A stretch of 64,000 nt of DNA from Enterovibrio sp. JCM 19048. Lineage in GTDB: Bacteria > Pseudomonadota > Gammaproteobacteria > Enterobacterales > Vibrionaceae. Each line of letters begins with the position of its first letter. Position 1 is the stretch's first letter. Below the pieces are notes generated by a model. The model saw nothing but the letters and a program-made list of their open reading frames with translations. It did not search any database and was not told the origin of the DNA. The position numbers and the translations under genes are program-made. Location of the stretch: the NCBI GenBank assembly GCA_001310415.1, contig BAXE01000027.1, forward strand, positions 1 to 64,000. The letters run 5' to 3'. Positions 47,400 to 58,648 of this stretch are shown here, piece after piece.

Positions 47400-48619
47400 C
47401 TAGAGGCCTTCGCGCTCAATCGGACAGCTCATACAGCGTGCGCCACCGCGTCCCCGTCCCAGCTGATCGCCGGGGATAGGGAGCACAGTAATGCCAGCTT
47501 TGTCGTATTTCTCATTGGTGTAAACGTTTCCTTCGTAGCCAATGACCACACCCGGACGGACGGTAAGCACGTTATTGGCATCATTCCACTGCTCACGCTC
47601 AGCTTCAAAGCTGTCACCGCCGGTCGTGATGATATTGAGCTGTGGCAGTTCCAGTGCCTTCTCAATGGCGTTCAGGAAGTAGTCGGCTTCTTTGACTTCA
47701 ACGTCACCATTGCCCTTATTGATCAGACGCCAGCTTTGCAGATCTTTGCGCATCACCTGCGGATAGACTGAGAAGGTGTCGATATCCATGTGGGTCATGA
47801 CAGTATCCAGATGCATGCAGGAGCGGTGTTTTGGCAGGTTAATCGCTATCACCTCTTTGGCCTGACCGTGGGCGAACAGGCTGCGAGCCAGCGCTTCCAC
47901 GCCCTGTGGGGTGGTGCGTTCAGACATTCCGACCAACACTGCTCCATTGCCAATCACCAGCACATCACCGCCTTCGACCATGGCATTGTCGTAGTCACGT
48001 TGCTCGGCGCCGAGATAGGTAATGAAGTCCTGTCCTGCGAACAGCGGGTGCCAGCGGTAAATTGCACGCAGATGATTGGTTTCGCGCTGCCGCGCAGGCA
48101 TTGCCATTGGGTTTAGCGATACACCACCGTAGACCCAGCAGGAGGTATCGCGGGTGAATAGGTGGTTGGGCAGGGGGTCAATGATAAAGTCTGTGCGCTC
48201 ATGCATTGCCTGCATCATAGAAGCTGAGTGGTGAGGGAAGTCAATGTAGCTCAGGCCTCCCAACAGGATATGCGCTAACTCATCATCACTGAGGGTACCC
48301 AGATAATGCCGCACATCTTCTGCAAACTGGTGGCCAAGCGGTAATCGCCAACCTGGGTATTGAGCAGCCACTGTTTGGCTTCGGGCACGGCCAGCGTTTC
48401 AGCCAGCAGATCGTGCAGCAGCAGAACTTCTACATCCTGATCTCGCAGGGTTTGTACGAATTGGTCGTGCTCTTCACCGGCACGCTCTACGGCCAGCACA
48501 TCATCAAACAACAGATCCTTATAGTTTGATGGCGTTAGGTGGTTCAATGCACGCTCAGGGCGATGCAGCATCACCCGTTTTAGTTGGCCGACTTCAGATC
48601 CCACATATAACTGACTCAT
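47400..48619 (-). CDS. arcA: Arginine deiminase ArcA (frameshift)
   Basis: Hydrolyses arginine to citrulline and ammonia, giving ATP and acid tolerance through the deiminase route. The start is [22 protein letters not shown]. Catalytic residues appear in [18 protein letters not shown] and the final nucleophilic Cys in [14 protein letters not shown] is missing at ~48333 (DYRL to [13 protein letters not shown]). Corrected length is ~406 residues. arcC (carbamate kinase) and the antiporter arcD are not in this window. The gene points to argF and pyrBI, all of which use or make carbamoyl phosphate. Confidence 0.97.
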
Positions 48620-49127
48620 GATCGTTTCTCTCTTGAATTTTTATTAACCCCCAACCGGTTTGTTGTTCTCTGCGCGAACGCACAAAGATGCAATGTCTTA
48701 ATGCATGTTCACAGCAGAAACGGTGGGGGAAATGGAGATAAAGCGACAGAATTCTGTGACTGTGGCGCCTGATAGCAAAGACGCCTGAAAACCCGTCGTA
48801 AATCCATTTATCCTGTTTGGACACCTAAGCCTTGTCTGCTGGTGCGCAGCGGCTGTTTCGGTATGTCCTCACATCCATAAGTGCGTATCTATGCGAAATA
48901 AATGCACACTATTCCATAATTCAGGGTTTTTATGGCGCAAGATTGGGTAATTTTAACTTTATCCAGCATCATGTGTTGTTACATCCCTGTTCTCAAATAA
49001 TGACAACCTTGTTCGTTTAGGTCAATTTTACTTTTGATTAACATGTGCTGTGGCGGTGAATTTAGCATGGCAAACCGCTGCGATCCGTGCCATAGTGCCC
49101 CCGTTAATTCGAGTCTGGAGCTTACAG
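48620..49127. other. 508-bp divergent region arcA/rraB
   Basis: There is no gene I can support. An ARG-box-like palindrome TGAATTTTTATTAA (core 48634-48647, one mismatch from TGAATWWWWATTCA) lies just upstream of the arcA start and could mediate ArgR control. The rest should hold the two divergent promoters, but I see no strong -10/-35 pair. Confidence 0.5.
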
Positions 49128-49526
49128 ATGTCTTACGCCGACATTATTGAAGAACAAAAAGCGGAAACCCGTGAAATCATTGCTGCGTTGCTGGAAGACG
49201 GCAGCGATCCTGATGCGCTTTACACCATTGAACACCACCTGTCAGCGGACAGCTTTGCGGAGCTGGAAGGCGCAGCGGTTGATGCGTTCAAAATGGGCTT
49301 TGAAGTGCTGGAAGCAGAAGAGCTGGAGCTGGAAGATGGCGGCACAGTGATCTGTTTTGATGCAGTGATGGAATCTGCGCTGGATGCGGATCGCATCGAC
49401 GAGCAGGTGGAAAAACTGGTCGCGTTGGCTGAAAAGCACAAGATCGATTACGACGGCTGGGGCACCTACTTTGAATCGGATGAAGAAGACGCCGAAGAAG
49501 AAGGTGAGCTGGAAGAAGACGATTAA
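49128..49526 (+). CDS. rraB: RNase E inhibitor protein RraB
   Basis: A 132-residue acidic protein that binds and modulates RNase E, changing mRNA turnover. The start [20 protein letters not shown] at 49128 is preferred over an in-frame ATG 26 codons upstream in promoter-like sequence. The central [21 protein letters not shown] and [11 protein letters not shown] match the family, and the tail is almost all Asp/Glu. It is monocistronic with a strong terminator. Confidence 0.95.
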   Translation: MSYADIIEEQKAETREIIAALLEDGSDPDALYTIEHHLSADSFAELEGAAVDAFKMGFEVLEAEELELEDGGTVICFDAVMESALDADRIDEQVEKLVALAEKHKIDYDGWGTYFESDEEDAEEEGELEEDD

Positions 49527-49547
49527 TCGTTATCGACAGAATTGAGA

Positions 49548-49574
49548 AAGCCGGAGCATGCTCCGGCTTTTTTG
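49548..49574 (+). terminator. Terminator of rraB
   Basis: AAAGCCGGAGCATGCTCCGGCTTT is a near-loopless perfect inverted repeat followed by T. Confidence 0.92.
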
Positions 49575-49612
49575 TACCCCGGGATCTTGATAAGTCGCAG
49601 GGTCGCTTACCA

Positions 49613-50521
49613 TCATAGCTTTTTCAGCATAGCTACTTCGCAATCTGTATGTCCGGTGTCACCGAGCGGCCCATCGAGATGCTCAAATCCGATGGACTCA
49701 TACAGCCGGATCGCCTCTTTCAAACAGGCGGTGGTTTCGAGATAACAGGCGGTAAACCCTTGCTCACGGGCAAATTTCATTGCCTTTGCAGCCAACCTCC
49801 GCGCAAACCCCCGGCCACGCAGTTCCGGGCGGAAATACATTTTCTGTAGCTCACACACACCTGCTTCACCCGCTAAAGGCGCAACACCGCCGCCGCCCAG
49901 AATTTTCCCATTTTGCTCTATTACCCAGTACGCGGCATTTCTGGCTTTGTAATTTTCGCTGAGGGTATCGAGTGTAGGGTCTGCAACACTGAACCCTTTG
50001 TCTGCGGTCAGGCCATATTCGGCAGAGACTTTGCGGATCACCGCGGCAATGGCGGCGTTATCTGCCGGTTCCAACCTGCGCAGGGTAAAGCCTTTTTGCT
50101 TGTCGCTCTGTTCCATAGCGCGGTTATAACGGTGCAGGGACGTCGCTAATAGCTCAATTTCATCCGTGTCGAGCTGTTCCAGATAAAGGGCGATCTGCTG
50201 GTTTATCCCGCAGTGGTGTTCGTTCAAACGTGCTTTTCCTGCCTCTGACAGGGCATAACGAGGTTGGTTGGTCGCAGGGTCGATTTGCGATACCACGCTG
50301 TCGTTGTTGATCAGGATAGCGAGGGTTCGGTTAGCATTGGTGACATCAATATTGAGTTTTCTCGCCAGCTCTTCAGCGCCCATGGTTTGTTGCTCCAGCT
50401 CAATCAGGACATGGCACTGCACGGTTGTCAGCCCGGCATTGCCGTAAATATTGTCGAGCAGGCCGCGGTGGCGGAGGAGTTGTCTGACTAATTGCCGGAT
50501 CTCTACAGGTCCCGTCTTCAT
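49613..50521 (-). CDS. MarR-type regulator fused to GNAT acetyltransferase
   Basis: A 302-residue two-domain protein, intact. Residues ~1-145 are a MarR winged helix ([55 protein letters not shown]). Residues ~148-300 are a GNAT domain with the acetyl-CoA loop [18 protein letters not shown] and [22 protein letters not shown]. Such fusions occur in many bacteria, and targets are generally unknown. It is monocistronic. It might regulate its neighbours or itself, but no operator was found. Confidence 0.9.
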   Translation of the reverse strand: MKTGPVEIRQLVRQLLRHRGLLDNIYGNAGLTTVQCHVLIELEQQTMGAEELARKLNIDVTNANRTLAILINNDSVVSQIDPATNQPRYALSEAGKARLNEHHCGINQQIALYLEQLDTDEIELLATSLHRYNRAMEQSDKQKGFTLRRLEPADNAAIAAVIRKVSAEYGLTADKGFSVADPTLDTLSENYKARNAAYWVIEQNGKILGGGGVAPLAGEAGVCELQKMYFRPELRGRGFARRLAAKAMKFAREQGFTACYLETTACLKEAIRLYESIGFEHLDGPLGDTGHTDCEVAMLKKL

Positions 50522-50669
50522 GGTTTACATCCTTGCTTGGAAAAAATGCTGGCGCTAAAAATCAGGTCGATTTTCAAGGAAATATAAGGGGAGTTGAGGG
50601 AGATTGAAAGTAAACCGGGAAAACTAAAGCCGGGCACTGCTGAATGCCCGGCTGAGTAGGTCGGATGAT

Positions 50670-51073
50670 TTAAGCTTGGCAGCGTGATGATGGTGGCACT
50701 GCATTAATTGGAAGCGCTCTTTGGTTTGCCACACACGCTCATGGAAGTAATACGCCATGGTATTGATGCTTGGTTCAATCATCGCCATTACGCTGCCCAC
50801 CAGAATATCGCCGGTCAGCAGGTAAGCCACACCAAAGGCAACCGAGAAGTGCACCGTGGCAAAGCTGGCGGTTTTGCGGCCTGGGTGATTCATTCCCAGA
50901 CGTTTCAGCAAAGGCGTTTGCCAAGCTTTTTCATGGAAGTAGAAAGCCACGGTGTTGACCATCGGTTCTACCATGGCAATCAAGCTACCCAGCAGAATGT
51001 CACCTGTCAGCACGTAAGCAACGGTAAACGCAACGGTAAAATGGATGCCTGCAAAACTGATGGTCTTTTTCAT
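50670..51073 (-). CDS. DUF2061 membrane protein, two tandem domains (probable frameshift)
   Basis: A small inner-membrane protein of two homologous ~60-residue halves. Each reads FAxxHFxVAFxVAYxLTGDI, then VGS/LGS and a second helix, then FHE. The uninterrupted frame runs on to 50624 and through a terminator hairpin (AGCCGGGCA/TGCCCGGCT). More likely one G is lost at ~50675 (GGCTTAA reads GCTTAA), so that the real protein stops at 50670 after HHHHAAK. The function is unknown. A Fur-box-like site precedes it, so iron regulation is plausible. Confidence 0.8.
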
Positions 51074-51104
51074 AACGGTTCCCTCATTCGGTTATGAATT
51101 CATT

Positions 51105-51123
51105 ATTGCAAATAATTCTCATT
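51105..51123. promoter_or_regulatory. Fur-box-like operator before the DUF2061 gene
   Basis: On the minus strand AATGAGAATTATTTGCAAT agrees with the vibrio Fur consensus AATGANAATNATTNTCATT at all but two defined positions. It lies ~32 bases upstream of the ATG, in the promoter zone. The inner palindrome CAAAT(7)ATTTG is symmetric. Confidence 0.6.
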
Positions 51124-51199
51124 TGTAAATGCGAATTCAGCGAATCATTCCGATAGGTTAAAGCTATCAACTTGGCCGGATGCCGGATAAGGGAAAATA

Positions 51200-51229
51200 A
51201 AAAGGCCGACAGTTTCCTGTCGGCCTTTT
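51200..51229 (-). terminator. Terminator of valS operon
   Basis: AAAAGGCCGACA pairs with TGTCGGCCTTTT around a 4-5-base loop, 20 bases after valS. Confidence 0.92.
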
Positions 51230-51250
51230 CGTTTTTACGGATGTCTGAAA

Positions 51251-54105
51251 TTACAGTGCAGCGATAGTCGCTTTTTGCTCTTCCAGTTTGGTCAGCGCTT
51301 CCGCGTAACCGTCCAGTTTTGCGCGTTCTGCAGCAACAACTGCTTCCGGTGCTTTCGCTACGAATCCCTGGTTGTTCAGCTTGCCTTCGATGCGTTTGAT
51401 TTCACCTTGGGTTTTGGCGATCTCTTTGTCCAGACGAGCCAGCTCAGCGTCTTTGTCAATCAGACCCGCCATTGGGATCATCAGGTAGACTTGCCAACCA
51501 GTGCTGTTGCACATGCCGGGGTTTCTTCGCCAGCTGCCAGAATGCGGATGTCTTCCAGTTTCGCCAGAGACATCAGAACCTGTTTGCTCGCTTCAACACG
51601 TGCTGCGTCTTTCTCGTCAGCCGCTTTCAGCATGACGTCCATCGGCTTGCTTGGCGCGATGTCGTATTCTGCACGCAGGTTACGGATCGAAGTGATGAAA
51701 GATTTCACCCACTCAATGTCCGCCAGTGCGTCTGCATCGAATTGTGCTTCGTCGTACTGAGGTAGCGCCTGCAGCATGATGGTGTCACCTTCTACACCGT
51801 TCACCAGCGGCTTCACGCTCTGCCAGATAGATTCGGTGATGTAAGGAACCACTGGGTGCGCCAGACGCAGGGTCTTCTCAAGCACGGTGATCAGCGTGTG
51901 ACGGGTCGCGCGCTGTTGTGCTTCAGTGCCTTTCCACAGAACTGGCTTGGTCAGCTCCAGGTACCAGTCACAGAATTGGTTCCAGATGAATTCGTACAGG
52001 GTGTTCGATGCCATATCCAGACGGAAATTCTCGATGTGCGCATTGAACTCTTTCGCTGCCAGCTGGAACTGGGATTCGATCCACTTGTCCGCCAGTGAGA
52101 ATTCCATCTCACCACCGTTCATGCCGCAATCCTGATCTTCTGCGTTCATCAGCACGTAACGGCTTGCGTTCCACAGCTTGTTACAGAAGTTGCGGTAACC
52201 CTCAAGACGCTTCATGTCCCAGTTGATATCACGGCCGGTTGAAGCCATGGCAGCCAGGGTGAAACGCAGGGCGTCAGTACCGTAGGCTTCGATACCGTTT
52301 TCGAACGTCTTACGGGTGTTCTTCTCGATCTTCGCCGCCAGTTGTGGCTGCATCATGTTACCGGTGCGTTTCTCTACCAGTGACTCCAGATCAATACCGT
52401 CGATCATGTCGATTGGGTCAAGCACGTTACCTTTAGACTTCGACATCTTGTCGCCGTTTTCGTCACGGATAAGGCCAGTCACGTAAACAGTCTTGAACGG
52501 TACCTGTGGCTTGCCGTCTTCATCTTTCATGAAGTGCATGGTCATCATGATCATGCGCGCAACCCAGAAGAAGATGATGTCAAAACCGGTCACCAGCACG
52601 TCAGTCGGGTGGAAGGTTTTCAGCTCAGGGGTTTCTGCAGGCCAGCCCAGTGTACCGAAGGTCCACAGCGCAGATGAGAACCAGGTATCCAGTACGTCAT
52701 CGTCCTGGCGCAGAACGACAACCGGTGCCAGAGCGTTCTTCTCACGCACTTCTTCTTCGTTGCGGCCAACGTAGACGTTGCCGTCGTTGTCGTACCATGC
52801 TGGAATGCGGTGGCCCCACCACAGCTGACGGGAGATACACCAGTCCTGAATGTCACGCATCCAAGAGAAGTACATGTTCTCGTATTGCTTAGGCACGAAT
52901 TGGATGTCGCCGTTTTCTACCGCTTCAACCGCTGGCTGTGCCAGGGTCGCAGTGCGAACGTACATTGGTCAGTCAGCATTGGCTCGATAACCACGCCACC
53001 ACGGTCGCCGTAAGGGACGGTCAGGTCGTGATCTTTGATTTCGTCCAGCAGACCCAGTTCGTCGAACTCAGCCACGATCGCTTTACGCGCAGCAAAACGC
53101 TCCATGCCACGGTATTTCTCTGGCAGGTCAGTGCTGTAAACATCGCTTGCTTCACCGTTAGTGTTAAACACTTCGGCTGCATCACGGATGTCCGCGTTGA
53201 ACGTCAGGATGTTGATCATCGGCAGCTGGTGGCGCTTGCCCACTTCGTAGTCGTTGAAGTCGTGCGCAGGGTGATCTTCACACAACCTGTGCCTTTCTCC
53301 ATATCTGCGTGTTCGTCGCCCACGATTGGAATGCGGCGGTCAACGATTGGCAGGATGATCTCTTTACCGATCAGATCTTTGTAACGTGGATCTTCAGGGT
53401 TTACTGCAACACCGGTGTCGCCCAGCATGGTTTCCGGACGGGTAGTCGCTACCACGATGTAGTCTTTACCATCAGCAGTTTTCACGCCGTCAGCCAGCGG
53501 GTAGCGGAAGTGCCACATGTGGCCTTTCACGTCTTTGTTTTCTACTTCCAGATCAGAAATAGCAGTGTGCAGTTTAGGGTCCCAGTTAACCAGACGCTTG
53601 CCGCGGTAGATCAGGTCGTCTTCGTACAGGCGTACAAACACTTCCTGAACCGCTGCGTAGAAGCCGTCATCCATGGTGAAGCGCTCACGATCCCAGTCTA
53701 CAGACGCACCCAGACGGCGCAGCTGCTTGGTGATCGTGCCACCGGATTCGCCTTTCCATTCCCAGATCTTGTCGATGAAAGCGTCACGGCCGTAATCGTG
53801 CTTGGTTTTGCCTTCTTCTGCCGCGATCTTGCGCTCTACAACCATTTGGGTCGCGATACCTGCGTGGTCAGTACCGACCTGCCACAGGGTGTTTTTGCCC
53901 TTCATACGCTCACAGCGGATCAGGGTATCCATGATGGTATCCTGGAACGCGTGGCCCATGTGCAGGCTGCCAGTGACGTTGGGTGGTGGATCATGATGCT
54001 GTAAGCAGCTTTAGATGTGTCACCGTGAGGCTTGAAGTAGCCAGCCTCTTCCCAGCGCTGGTACAGCGCCTTTTCAATTGATGTTGGGTTGTATGTCTTT
54101 TCCAT
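51251..54105 (-). CDS. valS: Valyl-tRNA synthetase ValS (four frameshifts)
   Basis: A class I synthetase that charges tRNA-Val and edits Thr. The HIGH motif is [11 protein letters not shown], the KMSKS motif DKMSKSKGN. The editing CP1 domain lies between them, and a C-terminal coiled coil ([20 protein letters not shown]) binds tRNA. Single bases are missing at ~53983 (IPPPNVTG), ~53277 (ITPAHDF), ~52964 (DQWYVRT) and ~51494 ([11 protein letters not shown]). Corrected length is 952 residues, as in E. coli. It is preceded by holC and pepA on the same strand. Confidence 0.98.
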
Positions 54106-54125
54106 AGCGCTCTTGATGGACTGAT

Positions 54126-54581
54126 TTAATAGGACATTTCTTCAATGACGAGGGTGCGCATCTGGCGCCCCGCCATGCGGTATATTTTGTAGCGTTCCCG
54201 AGCCTGTTGCTTGAGAGCTTCATCGCAAGGCACGAAGTCTACCACTTGTGCAAAGGAAGGCGCAAAAGTTGCTGCTTCTTGCGCCAAATTTATCAGCACA
54301 TTCCGGTGGCCGGAATGGCGTACACCCGGCCAGCCGATTTCAACCTGCGCGCCGCCTCTTGGCCCTTCACCCACCAGATTGTGGGGAACGAAGGCATCGG
54401 ACGATTGCTGCCACAGCATTTCGTCGATAGCTTCTGCCTGCAGTTTGTCGCCGGCATTGATAAATACCTTCATACCTTGCTGGCTAAAAAGGGCAGATAG
54501 CTGACACGTTTTTTCCACCATACGTAATGACGCATCGTTGTGTGATTCGTCCAGTAAGTAGAAGGTGGCCGTGCCGTTCAT
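54126..54581 (-). CDS. holC: DNA polymerase III chi subunit HolC
   Basis: A 151-residue clamp-loader accessory protein that links polymerase III to SSB, with psi. The family start [11 protein letters not shown] and segments [22 protein letters not shown] and [20 protein letters not shown] are clear. Intact. It sits 20 bases upstream of valS, the conserved pepA-holC-valS order. Confidence 0.95.
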   Translation of the reverse strand: MNGTATFYLLDESHNDASLRMVEKTCQLSALFSQQGMKVFINAGDKLQAEAIDEMLWQQSSDAFVPHNLVGEGPRGGAQVEIGWPGVRHSGHRNVLINLAQEAATFAPSFAQVVDFVPCDEALKQQARERYKIYRMAGRQMRTLVIEEMSY

Positions 54582-54691
54582 TGATTGTTCCCTTTTTGCC
54601 TAGTGCAGCGTTATGTCACGCGGAGGTATTTTGTTCGGCTCAGTGTGCGTGGTGTTGCCCATTGAGGCAACTAAAAATGCAAGCAACAAAA

Positions 54692-54711
54692 AAGGAGGCC
54701 GAGGCCTCCTT
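54692..54711 (-). terminator. Terminator of pepA
   Basis: AAGGAGGCC pairs with GGCCTCCTT across 2 bases. On the minus strand six T follow. Confidence 0.88.
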
Positions 54712-54728
54712 AATGTTTCAGTACAGGT

Positions 54729-56233
54729 TTATTCTGCAACTTCAAGGCCAGAGCGGTTCAGCAGGAACTGGACCAGCAATGGGACCGGACGACCGGTTGC
54801 ACCTTTGTTTGCGCCGCCTTTGAAAGAAGTACCGGCCACATCCAAGTGTGCCCAGTTGTACTTCTTGGCAAAGCGTGACAGGAAACAACCTGCAGTGATG
54901 GTACCGCCACCAGGGCCACCGATGTTTGCCATATCAGCAAACGGGCTCTTGAGCTGCTCTTGATACTCTTCGGTCATTGGCAGGCGCCACGCACGGTCAC
55001 CCGCTTGCTCTGACGCATTCACGATTTCGTGAGCCAGTGGATTGTGGTTGGAAATCAAACCACTGATGTGATGGCTCAGTGCCACGATACAAGCGCCTGT
55101 CAGGGTCGCTACGTCAATCACACACTCTGGCTCGTAACGCTCAACGTAAGTGAGGGCGTCACAAAGTACCAGACGGCCTTCAGCATCCGTGTTCAACACT
55201 TCAACGGTTTGGCCTGACATCGTGGTCACGATGTCGCCTGGGCGGTACGCCGCGCCATCTGGCATATTTTCACAGCCAGCCAGCACGCCAATCACGTTAA
55301 TTGGCAGTTCCAGTTTCGCCAGTGCTTTCATTGCGCCAAATACAGACGCTGCGCCACACATGTCGTACTTCATTTCGTCCATGTTAGCGGCAGGTTTCAG
55401 TGAGATGCCGCCCGCGTCGAAGGTCAGGCCTTTGCCGACCAATACGATAGGTTTTGCTTCTGGATCTGGGTGGCCTTTGTACTCGATGACAGACATCATG
55501 GATTCGTTCTTCGAACCCTGACCGACTGCCAGGTAAGAGGTCATGCCCAGCTCTTTCATTTCCTGCTCGCCAATGATCTTGGTGCTGACGTTGGCAAAGT
55601 CATCCGCCAGACGGCGGGCTTGGGAAGCAAGGTACGCAGGGTTTGCCACGTTCGGTGGCATGTTGCCGAGGTCTTTACAGCTTTCACGCCGGATGCGACC
55701 GCCAGACCGTGTGAAATCGCACGCTCGCCCAGGTTCAGCTCGCGGCGTTGGTACGTTGAACACCAGCTTGCGCAATGGACGACGGGTTTCCGGCTTCACA
55801 CTCTTGAACTGGTTGAAGGTGTAGAGCTGTCTTTGGTGCTCTCTACGGCCTGACGCACTTTCCAGTAAGTGTCGCGGCCTTTTACGTGCAGTTCAGTCAG
55901 GAAGCATACGGCTTCCATTGAGCCAGTTTCGTTCAGGGTGTTGATGGTATTTTTGATAATTTCTTTGTACTGGCGTTCACCCAGTTCACGCTCTTTACCA
56001 CAACCCACCAGAAGCACACGCTCAGACAGTACATTAGGAACGTGATGCAATAGCAGCATCTGGCCAGGCTTACCCTCGAGGTCCCCACGACGCAACAGGC
56101 TGCTGATGTAGCCATCGCTGATTTTATCGAGTTGCTCTGCCACAGGTGACAGGCGGCGCGGTTCAAATACGCCAACTACGATACATGCACTGCGCTGTTT
56201 CTCGGGACTCCCGCTTTTTACACTGAACTCCAT
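54729..56233 (-). CDS. pepA: Leucyl aminopeptidase PepA (three frameshifts)
   Basis: A hexameric dizinc M17 aminopeptidase; in E. coli it also binds DNA in Xer recombination and car/pyr regulation. Metal and catalytic residues appear in [15 protein letters not shown] and [12 protein letters not shown]. The N-terminal domain starts [20 protein letters not shown]. Breaks lie at ~55828 (one base lost, joining to [11 protein letters not shown]), ~55745 (net +1) and ~55676 (A lost, KAVKDLGN). The last two cancel, leaving ~25 residues in the wrong frame between them. Corrected length is ~501 residues. It is divergent from lptF. Confidence 0.97.
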
Positions 56234-56426
56234 GCGTACTCCTACATCCTAAAGACAAGTGAGGCTAAATGTTGGATAATGCCCGCTTTATCGGAACCCG
56301 AATTCGCGTTCGACGTAAACAATATTTAAGCAGGCCAACACCTGGCCGAAAGATTAAAAAATAACTGATTTACCGAAAAACTATAGCGATTCGAGTAAAA
56401 AACAAGTTTTCTAAAGGTAAAACGCC

Positions 56427-57526
56427 GTGATTATTGTTCGGTATTTGATCCGAGAAACAGTGAAAACGCAACTTGCGGTGCTGTTTGTGCTGTTTCTGGT
56501 CTTTTTTAGCCAGAAATTTATCCGTGTGCTGGCTAACGCTACAGATGGCTCAATTCCGAGCGGTGATGTGTTAACGCTGGTTAGCTTTATATGCCATCCA
56601 TGGGCATGCTCATGCTGCCGCTCAGCTTGTACATCGGCATCTTGATCACTTTTGGCCGTTTGTATGCCGAAAGTGAGATAACGGTGATGAATGCCACCGG
56701 TATCGGCAACAAATTCCTGATCCGCGCTGCGCTGTATCTGGCGCTCATTACCGGTGCGTTTGCAGCAGTGAATGCTTTGTGGCTGACGCCTATCGCGAAT
56801 GATAAAGAAATCAAAGTGATGGAAAAGCTGGAAGCGGATTCTGGTCTTGAATTGCTGGTTCAGGGACAAATCCAGGCGACGCCGGATGGTCAGGCCGTGG
56901 TGTATGTGAATGATATTACCGGCAGTGGCAAAGACCTGCACAACGTCTTTATTGCCCAGCCTGTACCGCGCGGCACCCTGCGCCCGAATGTGGTCGTGGC
57001 TGAAAAAGGCTATATCTCAGAGTTGCCGGATGGCAGACAGGTGCTCGATTTGGCGGACGGCATCCGCTATGAAGGTGTGCCGACCATGCTTGATTACACA
57101 GTGACAGACTACGAAAACTATCAGGTACTCATTGGCCAACGTAAGGTGCGTCAGCGTCACCGCGATTGGGATGCCGTACCGACGCACAAGCTGTTAAAGG
57201 AGTCAGCACCACGCGCGCAGGCCGAATTGCAGTGGCGTATTTCGATGGTGCTGTGTATTCCGTTGATGACCATGATTGTGGTGCCGCTTTCTTCTGTTAA
57301 CCCGCGACAGGGACGCTTTGCCAAACTGTTCCCGGCGGTGTTGATTTACCTGGCTTACTTCCTGGCCATCAGTGCTGCCAAATCAGCGCTGGAAGAAGGG
57401 GACTTACCGCCGGAAATCGGCCTTTGGAGCGTGAACATACTGGCGCTGCTGGTGGCTATCGTACTTATCAGCTGGGACAGCTTGCCAATGCGTAAACTCA
57501 AATATCGACTGCGGAGAGCGGCCTGA
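56427..57526 (+). CDS. lptF: LPS export permease LptF (frameshift)
   Basis: An inner-membrane subunit of the LptB2FG extractor, which lifts LPS from the membrane. The start is MIIVRYLIRETVKTQLAVLF, with the first helix. A periplasmic beta-jellyroll (~130-260) and three C-terminal helices (MVLCIPLMTMIVVPLS) follow. A T is missing at ~56587 (LVSFYMPSMGMLMLPLSL). Corrected length is 366 residues. The stop overlaps the lptG start (TGATG). Confidence 0.96.
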
Positions 57527-58598
57527 TGTTTAAGATCCTCGACTTTTATATCGGTCGCACCATTATCGCGACCACTGCGCTCTGTTTGGCGACGCTGGTA
57601 GGACTTTCCGCCATCATCAAATTTGTTGAGCAGCTGCGTTCTGTGGGTGAAGGCACCTACACCATTATGAAAGCCGCGCAGTTTGTGTTGCTGAGTATGC
57701 CCCGCGACGTGGAAATGTTTTTCCGATGGCGGTACTGCTCGGTGCGCTGATTGGTCTCGGAACCTTGGCATCCAGCTCTGAACTGGTGGTGATGCAGGCG
57801 GCCGGCTTCTCCAAGCTGGATATTGGTCTGTCTGTGCTGAAAACGGCGATGCCATTGATGCTGATGGTACTGGCTCTGGGGCAGTGGGGCGCACCGGAAG
57901 CGCAGAAGGCGGCGCGTGAACTGCGTGCCTATGCCAAGTCCGGCGGCAGTGTGATGTCAGTGCGGCGTGGGGTGTGGGCCAAAGACGGTGCTGATTTCAT
58001 TTACATTGCCCGTACGGATCAGAAAGAATCCCTGACCGGTGTGAATATCTGGAAGTTTGATGACAAGCAGAAGCTGACTTCACAGGTGTTTGCGGCGGAT
58101 GCAAGCTATCTGGATAAAGACAGCTGGATGTTGAACGATGTGACCATCACCTACTTCGATGACCCGACAAAAATCACTGAGTCCAAAGAAGCGCAACTGG
58201 CGTGGAAAACCACATTGACGCCAGAGAAGCTGGCGATTGTGACGGTGAAACCGGAAGAGTTGTCGCTGAGTGGTGTTTACAACTACGTGGAATACCTCAA
58301 GGCATCAGATCAGGATGCTTCGCGCTATGAACTCGCTTTCTGGCGTAAGGTGCTACAGCCGCTGTCTATCGGTGTGATGATGTTGCTGGCATTGAGCTTC
58401 GTGTTCGGGCCGCTACGTTCTGTCACCATGGGCGCGCGCGTGCTGTCAGGCGTTATCTTTGGTTTTGCCTTCTATATTTCCAACGAAGTGTTCGGGCCGA
58501 TGACCCTGGTCTATAAATTGCCGCCATTTGTCGGGGCAGTGGCACCGAGTCTCGCGTTTATTGTGGTGACGCTGTATCTGCTGAACCGCAAACTCTAA
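57526..58598 (+). CDS. lptG: LPS export permease LptG (frameshift)
   Basis: The partner of LptF in the LPS exporter. MFKILDFYIGRTIIATTALC opens the first helix; the periplasmic domain and ALSFVFGPLRSVTMGARVLSG near the C-terminus are typical. A C is missing at ~57727 (EMFFPMAVLLGALIGLG). Corrected length is 357 residues. It shares one base with the lptF stop, so translation is coupled. LptB, A and C are encoded elsewhere. Confidence 0.96.
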
Positions 58599-58613
58599 GC
58601 GCAGAAAGAAACA

Positions 58614-58640
58614 AAAAAGGGAGCGAAATGCTCCCTTTTT
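58614..58640. terminator. Bidirectional terminator lptG/RDD gene
   Basis: AAAAAGGGAGC pairs with GCTCCCTTTTT around 5 bases between converging genes. Confidence 0.92.
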
Positions 58641-58648
58641 ACTGCGTG

